64,000 nucleotides of DNA from Paragorgia papillata (GCA_035771165.1 JAWNZC010000351.1:7199501-7263500); one strand, 5' to 3'. Shown: positions 48,296 to 60,655, numbered from the stretch's first letter. The notes: generated by a model from the sequence alone, not told the origin. Translations and numbers: made by a program.

Positions 48296-48606
48296 GGAAC
48301 TCATGCCAGATATGAGTAAAGTTGTTAGTTTTTAGCCTCCTGTGCTTTGATGGTTTTTCTCCGAGTTGTTTATATTTTTTAAAGTAAAATCACAGCATGA
48401 CCGGTACCAACATAAACAATCTTGTCAAAAATCTTGTTCAACTCTAAATACAAGGTTGTTACAAGTACTGTATCCAGTTGTATCATTGTTTTTACCCTAG
48501 TACTTGACTACTTGTTTGATAGTAGATGCGTGACATGCACGCCTAGGCGTGCGTGCCTATTTTTATATATACTAACAAGAAACATGATTTTGTTTGTAGC
48601 TTCAAT

Positions 48607-48720
48607 ATGAGGGTTTTACTCGTTCTTGTGATTGCAATTGTTCTTGTTGGCGTTATACATGGTGAACCAAAACCAATAAGGCAAGATCGTGATGAAGTTG
48701 CATTGGATGACGCATACCAG
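48607..48720 (+). CDS. Signal-peptide exon of the putative precursor
   Basis: It holds 38 codons: a hydrophobic signal of about 19 residues with a predicted cleavage after Gly, then a mixed-charge segment. If not spliced, the frame continues only to a TAG at 48,748-48,750. A TATATATA-like stretch at about 48,561 lies about 45 bases upstream. Confidence 0.55.
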
Positions 48721-49737
48721 GTTATAATTTTTAGTAATGCTCATGTTTAGTTGGTGCTATTCTATTAATATATATAGACGTTTGGTGGACGTTCGTTGAG
48801 CTCAATTACTCAGAAAAGGTCATCTGAGCCCCAGACAGCGTTCGCATATGAGATGTAGTTAAAGTGATATGGTAAGTTGTATGTATACATGTAGTGCATA
48901 TGCATGGTACTTTTGCGAGCTTAGTTTAATGTAACAGACGTCTGTTACATTACACCAAGCTCGCAAACGTACCACTGCATTACATGTATACGTACAACTT
49001 ATCATATTATATATATATATAAAGGGGAAAAGCAAGTCAACTGACGTGAGCTGACGTGTCCATGTGTCTGTCCTCTAATAGATCATGGGCAACAACCAAC
49101 GAAAACACGCATAGCAACCAAGGTTTTGTAAATAATATATATATATATATATATTGCTACACTATGTGTGTGTGTATATGTACTATTTACAAAACCTTGG
49201 TTGCTATGCATGTTTTCGTTGGTTGTTGCCCATGATCTAGTAGAGGACAGACACATGGACACTCAGCTCACGTCAGCTGAGTTCGATACTGGAAAATCTT
49301 TTAAATTTTTCAGTATTGTATAAAACAAATAGATTCCATTTTTTGTTGTCTGTTCAGTTATAGATGCACAGAAGACGTTACAACGTCGTAAGAACATCAG
49401 TGACCCACTCGAATGCGTCTCGTGGGCTACTTTTTTGTTCTTACTACGTTGTGACGTCATCTGTGCATCTATAGGGACCTTAAGATGATACGACGACGAC
49501 GGCGCTTAAAAAGCAACATAAATTCTATAATTGAAAAAAGTCACGGTTAACTAACTATTATATTTGATATTTGAAGTTATAGTTTAATGAATCAGTTTAA
49601 AACGCCCCAGTACTGCTAAAATGAGTTGCAGTGTTTGTATCAGAGGTTTCATTAATAGGCGGTTACCGGCGGTTTACCGCCGCCTGTTTTGCCTCTTACC
49701 GCTGGCTATTTTTTCGTGTACTGTAATTTTTTGGTGG

Positions 49738-49808
<71 letters not shown>

Positions 49809-49996
49809 TATATAATAGTGAAATAAAAGTAGCGTGCTGCGTAGGCAGTGTTGAAACAACAATCGAAATATAGTAACTTAGGTTAGATATACTGCCGAAA
49901 CAGAGAACGTAGGAATCTAACGTTTCGAGCGAAGGCCCTTCGCTCGAAACGTTAGATTCCTACGTTCTCTGTTTCGGCAGTATATCTAACCTAAGT

Positions 49997-50052
<56 letters not shown>

Positions 50053-53000
50053 TATTTAAAACACGAGCAGGAGTGTTTTATCAGATTTTATCAGAAACAC
50101 CGTGTCTGTAGATTGAACTATATATATATATATATATATATATAGTGGACACGGACGTCTATTTTTGAAACGTAGCCTACTATGACAAATATTAATGAAA
50201 CCTCTGTTGTGTTGGGGTCAATCTTAAGCAACACTTCTCCTCTCTTGGTGAGTTGACGTCGTCCTGAAGACGTGAAAATGCTCTAAGTGGCGTTGTACAA
50301 AGAACGAGGACGGTGTTGAGATTACTCCTGGGACTTACATATTATTCGTTCTCTTTGTTTCATAACTAAAATTCTGAAATTGAATTGAAGTTGCCGTCGT
50401 AGATCTTAAGGTCCCTTATAACTGAACAGACAACGGAAAAATCGAATCTATTTGTTAAATACATGCACATGAAAATATAATGTAACCTGCCTGGAATTTC
50501 GCAATCTTTACTCACGTCAGACGTGACGTCACTTTCATTTTATCTATCCAGATGGTGGTCAATAGTAAAAGGGAAGGTCGATTATTACTACAAATATTTA
50601 CATGTGTTGGAAAATGTCGTACGCTTGCGTTGTGCTAGGTTGTACAAATCGATCTATTTATTTTGCCTGACCATGCACCATCTGAAAATCGGAGATGAAT
50701 TCTCAAGCAAAAAGTCACGTGATTGATACCTAAGAATAGTGTCCATTAATATTTGTTTAATTTGACCAAAGAAATAATAAACCTAGAAGGCGAGCTCTGT
50801 CATGTGACATGTGTTCAATAGACCAATTCACCACTGCTATAGCACTCGCGCGTGACGCCTTTTGATTGGCTGTTTGATAAGTTCCGACTAGTCAACAATA
50901 TTGATTTCTAATAAAACTACTAGACGACAGACGTTACATGATCATCAGGATAAACGAAAAAAATGTGTTATTCTCATGTATTGATAGTACTAAAGACACT
51001 TTCTAAGATCTCGTAGATCTTTGCAATGACAACCCAAAGTAATATTTTATTTTTTGTGCGGCATTTATTTATTCAAGCTGAATTTGCTTGTTTGGTTGAT
51101 CTAATGAGCGACAACCTGTCCTATCAGTTGAATACGAACTGAATCGACGTTTGAAAATATTTTATAAGCTAGCAACACAACAATTTCCCAACACAACACA
51201 ACACAACACAACACACAAAGTATATGCACAGTTGAAAAGCAATAATAATAATAAGTAGTGATTTATATTGCGCATTTTCCATGACGTGATGATCAAATGC
51301 GCATTACAGTGTACAGCAGAATAGATAAATACGTATAGCTATATATTTACAATACATGAAATAGTTATGATGTACATGTGTAGGTGTTGACTTTTACGGA
51401 GGGAAGAAAATCGGAGAACACGGCGAAAAACCCTCGAAGTACAGGAGAGACCTACTAAACTCTACTCACATGAGTTCCGAGCTCGAGAACGGGGTTATTC
51501 CCAGACGGTCACCCAACCAAGTACTAACCCCGTCCAACTGGGCTTAACTTTGGACTACAGTGGCGAGAGGCAGTGCCCTAACAGCACACGCCACCCGTGC
51601 ATGCTTCCCAAAGCAGGCGGTCAACTTAAACTTTCTCGTTGCAGTATTTAGGGTAGTTAAGTACATATGATATTGTCATATTGGTAATGAAATTGGCTAC
51701 TGTTCGAAATATAGTAAGGTTTGAGTACTGCATGTCGAAATTACTGAAAGTAGTTTCTAACGTTTCGAGCGAAGGCCCTTAGACTTAGAGACTACGTTCA
51801 ATAATTTCGGCAGACTCATACCTTACCATATTTCGATTTGTATTTCAACACTGCCTACACAGCACATTACTTTTATTTCGGCTACTGTTGTTGCGTTGTC
51901 GAAATATTTTCGACAATTGTCATTGATTCAATTTGTATTCGTATAAAATGCAGTCGTACGCCCAACAAGCAAATATGCATGTAGCTCGAATAAATGCCGT
52001 GAAAACATAAAAATATTACTTTGGGTTGTCACTGCGAATATCTACGAGTGATCGTGGAAAGTGTCTTTGCTATATTTATAAAATAACACTGATTTTTAAA
52101 ACGCAGTCACGCCGTGATTGGTTAAAAGCCGTGTTCTATTTAAGAAATAGAAAACATTTTCCGTGTTTCTATAGAGTTTTATACAATACCCTGGTTGCTA
52201 CGCGTGTTTTCATTGGTTGTTGGCCATGATCTATTAGAGGACAGACACATGGTCACGTCAGATCACGTCAGCTGACTTGCTTTTTTCCTTCTTCATGCCC
52301 CAAAATCCGGCAAGAGTTTCCACAAAAACCTTTTAAATTTTTATTGTATAAAACAACGTGGGCCACTGTTTTGTTCTTACCACGTTGTGACGTCATCTGT
52401 GCATCTATAACTGACAGGCAACGGCAAAATGGAATCTATTTGTTAAATAGGAACTCACGAGGGGAAGTTTGGGAGAACGAGTGTTTCCATAACTCTATAT
52501 AGGAACACGGAAAAAAATGTTGTATATTTCCTTTATAAAATAACCCGTCAGAAATAGATTAAACATTACTGAAAATTAATCCAAATAAAAAGCGTAAATT
52601 CTCATTACCTTCCATGGATATAGTGGATGGCGTATAATGGTGTTTCTGTACAAATTTTAATTAGAATTTCGGCGTATTTTTTTTTATTATTATTTTGGCG
52701 TATTTTTTTGTTGTAATCTATCCATGTTTTCCATAGAGTTATAGAAACGCGGCTTTTAACCAATCACCGTCTGCGTTTTCAAAATGTTATTTTATAAAAC
52801 TCTTTATAAAATAACATTTTGAAAACAAGCGCGGTGATTGGTTGAAAGCCGTGTTTCTATAACTTTATGGAAACACGGCAAGGTCCACGCCATTCAGTAC
52901 GCCATCATTACGGTGTAGGATACGCCATTATGAAGAGTAAGGAGAATTTACGCTTTGATGCAGTGATTATTTTTTTACGTTCTATACCTATTTTCGACAT

Positions 53001-54817
53001 GTTATTTTATAAAGGAAATAGAAAACATTTTTTCCGTGTTCCCATAGAGTTATAGAAACACTTGTGGAAGTTTGGGAAAACTCGAAATAGCGTGGAAACA
53101 CTCGCCCTGCGGGCTCGTTAAAAAGTCCTAAGTCGAGTTTTTGACCGACAAGTGATATAGGAGCCAATCCCCCCTTTTCCCCCATATTCAACCAGCTTTC
53201 TCTTTTGTTATGACAATGAAAAGGCGCTACGCTTCGTTTCTGTGACCATTAAGACATGCACTGTCATAATAAAAACCTGGCTTATTGCTCCTTTGGACGA
53301 TTACGGACCCCGTTCTTTAGGCTACGTCCACACGTATACGTTTTCGTAGCGTTTTCATATTGTTTCAGGTAAGTAGATCTAGACCATTGTTTTCTATTCC
53401 CTTGAGGATGGAGAACAATATGAAAACGCTACGAAAACGTATACGTGTGGACGTAGCCTTAGACTGACCTAATATTGTTTAGACACCCAGTTAGCCTAGC
53501 TACTTTATACTTACTTATAGCACATTAGACTTGGGGGGGGGGGGGGTGGTAGCTGTGGATGTGTACGAAAAAATCTAATAGTAACAAATATGTGTAATAA
53601 TTCCATGTCCTAAGTAACCCAGGTACTTCATGAAAGCCTGACCCCAACACACACCCTAATCCTAACCAATAAATTCGTGAATATAGGACATGGATTTATA
53701 ACCCAAATATGCAAGAATAAGGCCACATAAAAAAAATTACTTGTTTGGCGTCCCCGCCCGATCTGAGAAAAGCCCCCGACCTCCAAATTTTTTATATTTT
53801 TTATTTTTCAAAAAAACCTATAAATTTAGTGCAAAAACTCTCAAAACAACGTTTTACCTGTAGTATTAAAAATGGTGATTTGCGCTTTGCAATCCAAAGA
53901 ACGCAGACCCATACATAAATCGTTCTACGCTTCATTCTTCACCCAAACATACATCAAACCGCAGGCATATTTTACGACCTATCGACTGAAACTAGACACT
54001 TCACGTGAAACTTAACTGCTTTGGTCAAACGTATAGTATTAGGCTTAAAAATGAGTGGAAAAAACTGGCAAATTTATGAAACCACAAACATACCACTTAT
54101 AACAGTGCGTTGTCGCCGCCATGGTAGAACACAAATTATTATGCTCCAAATTAGTTCTCACACAACGCCAGTGATTAAGGTCTCACTACCCGCCATATTA
54201 TATAAAAAAAAACATACAAAAAAAAACACCTCCCTCCCGACCTGGAAAAATTGAAATAGGTGGACGCTAAACAAGTAATTTTTTTTATGTGGCCTAACGT
54301 GTCAACATAATTTTAAAATTATGGTACACTTTTAAGATATTTTACACTACCTAGATAAAAACTTTGATAAATAGAGAATAATACATGGTTGCGCGAAAAT
54401 ATGCTAATATCTCACGAGTGAGCAAAGCGAACGAGTGAGATATCTTGGTCAACACGAGAAATAAATTTCATATTTCCAAGCATTCATGTATTGTTCTGTT
54501 TATTATATAAAAAAATAATCCTATTTCCCCACAAAAATAGAGCAGTAAACTCTAATGCGTTTCACGATAATCGACACATGTGAGATTATCATAAATAATC
54601 ACACATGTGAGATATCGTAAATATCGTTTTTGTTGGTGACGGAAACATCAATAAAACACTCTATTTTATATAATTAACTGCAATTATTTTATTAAAAGGA
54701 GCTTTTTATCTCGCAATTGTTGTTTAGATGGAAAGGCGTTCTATTCGTCCAAAACGATCTAACGGAAAAGCCAAGAGAGGAATGTTTAAAGCGTACAGAA
54801 TTAGAATTGGTCGTTAA
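48607..54817 (+). CDS. Putative secreted peptide precursor (two exons 48607-48720, 54728-54817)
   Basis: Exon 1 starts at ATG 48,607 just after an acceptor-like TTTTGTTTGTAG and encodes MRVLLVLVIAIVLVGVIHG, a clear signal peptide, then a charged segment (EPKPIRQDRDEVALDDAYQ) up to CAG|GTTATA. Exon 2 follows TTGTTGTTTAG and encodes 29 residues rich in Arg/Lys with dibasic sites (RPKR, KAKR), ending GMFKAYRIRIGR and TAA. Both exons are phase 0 at the joint. An AATAAA at about 55,050 could end the transcript. Signal peptide, acidic spacer, dibasic sites and a final Gly-Arg fit a neuropeptide precursor with an amidated product; a cationic antimicrobial peptide is an alternative. The donor is weak and the 6-kb intron is full of repeats, so the pairing is inference. 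I do not recognise the family. Confidence 0.4.
48868..49012. mobile_element. Palindromic MITE
   Basis: GATATGGTAAGTTGTATGTA is mirrored by TACGTACAACTTATCATAT, meeting at CAGACGTCTG-type centre sequence. Non-coding. Confidence 0.8.
49024..49275. mobile_element. Palindromic MITE with TA-repeat centre
   Basis: TGTCCATGTGTCTGTCCTCT, then AATAGATCATGGGCAACAACC, is mirrored at 49,195-49,262. A related half-copy is at about 52,185-52,275 (GGTTGTTGGCCATGATCTAT). Confidence 0.85.
49735..50150. repeat. TA microsatellites and a palindromic Penelope-tail repeat
   Basis: TA/CA runs lie at 49,741-49,815, 49,998-50,048 and 50,118-50,143. Between them, 49,862-49,997 is a palindrome centred on CGAGCGAAGGCCCTTCGCTC at 49,940, with arms matching the Penelope tail near 10,980-11,090. 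Confidence 0.8.
51240..51605 (-). mobile_element. 5S-rRNA-headed SINE
   Basis: Read on the minus strand, the head contains CCAAAGTTAAGC, GGTTAGTACTTGGTTGGGTG and ACCGTCTGGGAATA, which match the 3' half and internal promoter of 5S rRNA. The 5' half of 5S is not recognisable. The body continues to an (TTA)n-type tail at 51,240-51,257, preceded by a GCGCATTTTCC-like segment. The mosaic head, body and simple-repeat tail suggest a SINE rather than a 5S gene. Confidence 0.7.
51690..51885. repeat. Penelope-tail inverted repeat
   Basis: CGAAATATAGTAAGG at 51,708 is mirrored by CCTTACCATATTTCG at 51,821. It contains CTAACGTTTCGAGCGAAGG and ends ATTTCGATTTGTATTTCAAC, shared with 11,040 and 49,830. Confidence 0.75.
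51886..53319. other. Repeat-derived sequence, no gene
   Basis: Several diverged copies of a TTTATAAAATAACA / TTCTATAACTCTATGGAAAC unit recur in both orientations (52,075, 52,140, 52,480, 52,735, 52,800, 53,005), indicating a decayed foldback family. AACACTCGCCCTGCGGGCTC at 53,097 also occurs near 8,668. Confidence 0.6.
53320..53458. mobile_element. 139-bp PIF/Harbinger-like MITE, TTA duplication
   Basis: The ends are GGCTACGTCCACACGTATAC and GTATACGTGTGGACGTAGCC, flanked by TTA (53,317-53,319 and 53,459-53,461). A 3-bp TWA duplication fits PIF/Harbinger. A related element (GGCTATGTGCACACGG) lies at about 57,653-57,781. Confidence 0.85.
53721..54294. mobile_element. 574-bp PIF/Harbinger-like MITE, TAA duplication
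   Basis: The left end GGCCACATAAAAAAAATTAC and right end GTAATTTTTTTTATGTGGCC are inverted, flanked by TAA (53,718-53,720 and 54,295-54,297). The interior frames show no transposase. Confidence 0.85.
54728..54817 (+). CDS. Cationic C-terminal exon of the putative precursor
   Basis: It follows an AG acceptor with a T-rich tract (54,711-54,727). It has 29 codons, of which 11 are Arg or Lys, with RPKR and KAKR processing sites and a C-terminal IGR. It could instead start at its own ATG, but then it would lack a signal peptide. Confidence 0.4.
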   Translation: MERRSIRPKRSNGKAKRGMFKAYRIRIGR

Positions 54818-55084
54818 TTGGTCGGAACTGTGTTGCCGGTAATGAGTTTTGACGCTGTGTTGTGTGACAGATATACAGCGTAAATATATAAGGACTTTTA
54901 ACGCGTATGTTAGATAGTATAGATGTAACGGCCTTCATGTACGTTTGGCGTGGCTGCATTGCTTGTGTTGATAACTAGTTTTCTACCATGTCTATCTTTT
55001 ATTTTTAGTAAAATGTAAACAGTCTGTCCGTACATTTTGTCTTCCACTAAATAAATGTATTCCTTGAACCGGATTGAACTTCTT

Positions 55085-57650
55085 ATATATTATAAGATAT
55101 AACTAATAACCAGTGTTTCCACAAGTCAAAATGAAAGTTCTTTTTCTGATTCTTGATTTCGCTTTCTTTTGACCAAATTTCCTTCCCAAGATTACCAAAT
55201 TTCTTTCTATTTTGCCTTCCAAATTTTTGTCAAAACAATAGAGTTTGTAGTGTTCTTATGAGAAGAATATACCCTACCAACACTAGTACAACACTTCGCA
55301 CTCCATGCCGGGGAAACAGCCTATGTTTTAGGAGGTGTTTATATGGAGGCGTGCCAGATCGTGCTTATGCTATTATTTCTTGTTAATTTTCATCTTGTGT
55401 TTATATGAGAGCCGAGCCAGCCCGCCTATATAGCTGGCTTGCTTGTTGTGCTAATTGCGTAATTTATCAGTTCTGGTATAAAGACACGAAGTCTCATTGT
55501 TTATTTATCAGTTCTGGTTCTGGTAAGACACGAAACCACATTGTTTTAAATATGAACTATACATGAACAAGCAGAACTTGTAAATTGTTAATACGTCGAG
55601 AAAAGCTGATAAAAACAAATTTTGTCGCATGCACGAAGCTTTTAGTACCAGCCCGGTCAATCGTGTTTACATGGGGAAACCCGGTCTCACAAAGCGATAT
55701 CTCGGCAAAGCGGGCTTTTCTCTCGATTTTTTTCGGTGACATCACAGAATTGGAAATTTTTTTGCCTTCTGCAAATTATATCCTGGTTCCAGAGGTTGTT
55801 AGAAAAAAATATCTCTGGAACCTGACTCGTAGCCAGCCGTCTCTGGAAATTTGAGGTTTGCGGTGCCTTATGGGAATGTTTACGCGCGGGATCATCAAAT
55901 TAAAATTTCAAACCTCGATTTCCCCGTTTCCCGCAAGATCTTAGCTAGATTATACAGACTCGACGGAATACGAGTCCGCTCCAGCTCCACAGGAACAAAA
56001 TCCGACAATCCACTAATCAGTTTTGGTCAAATACCTTTTTTTTTTTGAAATCCGAATCCGCAGTTTAGCAGTTATCGGTTCTGTCGAACTTTCCGAATTC
56101 AAACAATCATCAATTACTTGAACTTGTGTTGACTTGTCTATGATCATTTCTTTCTCATGACAATGACAGTGAAAGTTAAGATCGTCAGATATATATAATC
56201 TGATCAATAACAGCTGGCAAAATCCATAATTTGAGACAAGAATGAGATCCAGGTTCGTAGAAAATTATTACACTAGGAAATAATCCATAAGCAGAGGTCA
56301 AGTATTGGGAAAACCCGCAACCCACCACTTTCACAAGATCCACAAATCCGACAGAAGTTTTGATCGGAACTAAAATCTGCACTGGTTTTTATAGCCTGCT
56401 AATACAGACTCTTCACATCGCGCCCTGGGAAAATGGATCTGCTATTTAACACCGCTAATTGCGTCGCGATTATGCTGCCAGATTTTGGTAGTTGTCTCTC
56501 ATTGGCTACTGAAAAGAATCAAATTAATTATGCAATCAGACATGGCCAGACATTTCGGATAAATTTATTATCTGTTGGATACATTTCGCCAACAGTTGTA
56601 GCCTTTTCAAAGTCTTTCAGGTAGATTCATTTACACGAACAGTAAGAACACGTTCAAAATACCAGTCTTCGTAAATTTCGTAAAGTTCTAAGCTATACTA
56701 TGCGAAAAATTAACTTTTAAGTAAACTTAGAGGGTGGTAAAGGGGGGGGGGGTTACGGATCACGTTTCACGGGAAATAAAAAAGTCATTTCTCATTTCAC
56801 AGATAAGAAAACTGCCATTTCACGTTTCACAAAAAATTACGAGAACGTTTAATCAACTTAGTGACAATTATTCACAGAAGGCGAAGTATTGAAGCTGAGT
56901 AGATTGAATCAGGGGCGCATAGGATTTTGAAAACGTCAGTGAAAGTTGTGGTCCAGAGTTGTACGGGGGGTCCAGTGGCATGCTCCACCGTAAAATTTTT
57001 TAAATTGGGGTCTCTAAAATGGCATTTCCCGCGATCTGACAGCACATTTGAGCAAAATTTTAATTTGAAACTTTTAAAACATATTTTTAATGGCACATTT
57101 TATCATTTTTACAAAAGATTTTGTCCAAATTGGATGTTTTCTAAACTAAGCGATGTGAAGAGTCTGTATTAGCAGGCTATGGTTTTTAGGACCAAAATAA
57201 TCTGCCGATCTGTAAACGTATTCACTCCCCTCCCCCCGCCGCCCCCCCCCCCCCCACACACACACAAAATTTCAGTACAAGAGATTGCATGTCTTTAAAG
57301 CCGTTGGGTCTGTAACGGCAAAATTATATAGTAAGTTACAGATAGCTTGGTCAAGTCATAGTCTAATTAGTTGCTTATATTACAGTTTACGGTACCAACG
57401 TTTTTTAATGGAAGGGCTAATTCATCAATAGAACTGATAAGATAAGGAGTATATTTGGCACACCCTGGGCGAGAGGGGCTAAATTCTGATCTCTTGTTTG
57501 TTCTGCCGCTCTTGATCTGAATAATATATATATAGAGAACAAGGGGGCACTGGGAGAGTACATACCTCTGCCAGCGGGTTAATATTAGAGATATGATGCT
57601 TAAGGGGAAAACGAGTCATTCCCGAACCAGGCTAGTTCACGAGCCTCAGG
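55085..57650. other. No recognised gene
   Basis: It contains an inverted pair GCCTGCTAATACAGACTCTT (56,393) and AAGAGTCTGTATTAGCAGGC (57,157), bounding a possible 0.8-kb element, and a poly-C/CA run at 57,225-57,266. No splice-consistent exon was identified. Confidence 0.5.
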
Positions 57651-58012
57651 CTATGTGCACACGGCAACATTTCCGAGCGTTTTCGTATTGTTTACTGTTC
57701 TCAAGGGAATCGCGAACAATCAGCTCATTCACTTTAAACAATACGAAAACGCTCGGAAAATTACCGTGTGCACAGAGTCTTATGTATATGAATGACTAGA
57801 ATGCTTGACCGCATGACTGCACTCATGACTGCAAAACTGTTTGCATAAAATAAGGATAATGAGCGCGATCAAGCAATTATTCTACACGAAGAATCTTGCA
57901 TTGTCAGATTTTTATTAAATTCTCATCCAAATCTCAACCAAAATTTAATGGTTGGTCCTTGGACTAAACTTTCTTTAAAACCTGTGAACTGACTTTGTGA
58001 GATATCCTGGAG

Positions 58013-58144
58013 ACAAACAAACAAACAAACAAACAAACAAACAAACAAACAAACAAACAAACAAACAAGCAAGCAAACAAACAAACAAACAAACAAACAA
58101 ACAAACAAACAAACAAACAAACAAGCAAGCAAGCAAGCAAACAA

Positions 58145-58176
<32 letters not shown>

Positions 58177-58178
58177 AA
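58013..58178 (+). repeat. (CAAA)n microsatellite with CAAG and CAGA segments
   Basis: A tetranucleotide array of CAAA with CAAG blocks, ending in CAGA units. The Leu/Val/Cys/Phe frames on the other strand are artefacts. Confidence 0.97.
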
Positions 58179-58250
58179 CGTCCTGGCGGAGGTAATAATT
58201 AGAGATTTGTGAGTCGTATGTGTATACACGGCCAAAAAGGCACAAGTTAA

Positions 58251-58367
58251 GGCTGTTTTCATTATGCGTCCGCTTTGCCCGCGCGGGCGGAGCGTGCATT
58301 GTGAGTTGAAATAGTTCCAACTTTCAAAGCCCGCTCCGCCCGCGCGGGCAAAATATGGAAAACAGCC
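58251..58367. mobile_element. 117-bp TTAA-type palindromic MITE
   Basis: It runs from GGCTGTTTTCATTATGCGTC to ATATGGAAAACAGCC, with TTAA on the left and an inner CCCGCGCGGGCGGAGCG inverted pair. Confidence 0.75.
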
Positions 58368-58454
58368 TTTTTTAACAAACCGGTGAGATTTCTGGCTGTG
58401 TAGTCTGTTCTCGCGCGGTCAAGACCTCAAGTGCGCGGTTTCCTGTTTCACTTC

Positions 58455-58843
58455 AATCTCGTTCCCAGAGCCCACGTTCTCCACCCGGGAAACGAGAGAT
58501 TCTTGTTATTCCGGTTGAGGTACGCATGCGTAAATATCCGAGCGGAATCTGGATAGTATGTTCTCCTTGTTTGACTTTTCCCCAAACAAGTCAATGGGTT
58601 GCTGGTGAAGCTCGAATTACAGCATCTACACACATACGGCGAAGATATCGATCGCGGTAACGTCTTCACTGGAGTCTTGTCGTCCGACATCTTTGTTATT
58701 TGGTTTTATTAATTCTATTTCCGGCGATCACTTCAGACCAGCTCATGCTCACAATTCAGCCAATAACGCAACGATTTGAAATGGATTATCCCAGAGTCTC
58801 TCGTTTCCCGGGTGAGGAACGTGGGCTCTGGGAACGAGACTTG
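58455..58843. mobile_element. Foldback element (CTCGTTCCCAGAGCCC ends)
   Basis: TCTCGTTCCCAGAGCCCACG at 58,456 is mirrored by CGTGGGCTCTGGGAACGAGA ending at 58,841, with an inner CCCGGGAAACGAGAG pair. Partial copies occur near 31,290 and 60,850. Confidence 0.75.
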
Positions 58844-59426
58844 TTTACATTCTCGTACCCAGACCCTCGCGCTCCCCCCTCGCGAAGGCTCTGGGAGGGA
58901 ACACCGCTGCCAAACGTTTTGCGCATGCGCGACGTCCGAGCTCGTCCTCAGAAAAAGAGCGGGAAAACACTGAAATATTTGGACTGGTCCGAGAGTCCGA
59001 CACAAAAGTTAAAATTATAAGTATACTACCGAAAAGATAAGGTAGATAATTTGTGCATGGCTTCTTTGTCAATATTGTAACATATTCTGAATTTACCCCT
59101 TCGTAATTTTCTTTACCCTTTTTTTAAAACACAAATGACTGATAGTCGAGTCTTACTTAGTCTTCGCTGTCTGGTTGTTGTCGCTACGGCTTCTCTTGAT
59201 ATTTATTCTAGAGAATTCACGCATGCGCAAACGTTTGGCAGCGGTGTTATGGGAGGGGGACATTGAGCTCAAACACAAGGTAATTAAGTTCTGTGCAAGG
59301 CGTGGCCATATAATGCTTATAATTGTTTCGCGGTATTGCGGTTTTTGACGATTTTTTTCGCGGTATATATTGCGGTTGTGGGTACCCCCCAATGTCCCCC
59401 TCCATGTAAATCGTATCGTATCCGTC

Positions 59427-60655
59427 ATGAATCGCGAGGTAAACGAAGCTATGCGTTTGGAAAGAACGGGACAATCTAGTTTATAAGTGTTAAAGAGAGA
59501 ACAGAAAGATGCCATAACAGCCATCGTTCGATGTTCGCGCAGGGGCGCCGGAGCCACGGGGGCAGCGGGGGCAGCTACCCCCCTTGCCCTCACACCGCGG
59601 GGGCAGCACGGGGGCAAGCAATTGCCCTTTCACGTAAGAGGAATGTTTTCTACAGGAATTGCCATTTGTATTATTGTATTAAATGACTTTTGTATATATT
59701 AATACCTCAAATGTCTCACAAGCTAACTTATTACTGCAGACCATGGAGAAGCAGCAAACTAATTTTGCCTTAGGTTAGCTGTGTCCAACCTCGTTCTCAT
59801 GACGTTTTTGAGATTTGGAGGGCGGGAAAAAGCCCTGGCATCGGCTAGTCACAGCACCCAAAAATACTGGGTGTAATAAATTAGCAATTTAGTTTAGTAT
59901 GCAAAATCATTCTGAGTAATGGCAGCCCCGTTGGGAGAAGTTCATTGTAATGGCGGTCCTATTCAGTCCCGTTGGCGGTCCCGTTGAAGCTTTTTTAAGA
60001 AAAGCAAGCAACCAATGAAAATGCCGAATCCAACATCCGATGCCAGAACGTTTCCCCACCTTACCAATATCAAAAAGGCCCTGGGCACAAGACACAGCTC
60101 AACCTTGTTCTGACTTTTATTTTTCACTTGGCAGGTGTTTTCTGATTCGTTATAAAGTTGCCATGTTTTCTTAAATGTAAGTAGGAATGTAGCATCAATA
60201 TGTACAATTCAGTCGTTGAATTTTCTTTCTCAATACATTGTCATTCATTATATTACACCGTTATGCTTTTTGGTTATTTTATGATATAGAGAAAAATTGA
60301 CGAACATTATTTACCACATGCAAAAATGAATGCTGAGAAAAGGTGCCCTTTTTATATGGCTGCCCCCGCCGCCTTAAGTAGCTTCCGGCGCCCCTGTGTT
60401 CGCGGAATCGAAGACATCACAGCTGTATTGCCGGCCAATGACGGATTTGGCAAATTCATTATTTATCAATTTCTTCCCCTGGTGTTTGACTAGTCTACAA
60501 TCTAAAACGAGGTACATCAGCCCACTCTGGGAAGAAAGCGTTTTGGTCAACTCAGTTTTAAACGTACTCATCGAAGACCAACTGGCGTCTGGCGAAACGA
60601 AAGAATGTGGGATTGAAGGCTGTTGTTTTGAGAGACGATCGCAACATGATAAATG
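59427..60655 (+). pseudogene. RecQ-like helicase pseudogene, split by a hAT MITE
   Basis: Before the insertion, CLKREQKDAITAIVR-type sequence (frame broken by a TAA at 59,484) matches the Q-motif region of RecQ-type helicases. After it, ITAVLPANDGFGKFIIYQFL resembles a Walker A (LPTGFGKS-like) with extra and altered residues, and VLIEDQLASGET resembles the next helicase block. Stops, frameshifts and a lost Walker A Lys-Ser context make it non-functional. Such isolated helicase fragments may themselves come from mobile elements. Confidence 0.7.
59540..60396. mobile_element. 857-bp hAT MITE, 8-bp target duplication
   Basis: The ends are CAGGGGCGCCGG and CCGGCGCCCCTG, flanked by TGTTCGCG (59,532-59,539 and 60,397-60,404). 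The end sequence is like that of the hAT element at 3,783. No transposase. Confidence 0.92.

Noticed and set aside
51480..51600. Functional 5S rRNA gene
   Set aside because: Only the 3' half of 5S is recognisable; the 5' half is unrelated and the element has a SINE-like tail.
57923..58320. Cys/Val/Leu/Phe-rich minus-strand ORFs
   Set aside because: Artefacts of the (CAAA)n microsatellite.
59153..59617. 154-codon minus-strand Ala/Pro/Arg-rich ORF
   Set aside because: It spans the GC-rich end of the hAT MITE and flanking DNA; no domain.
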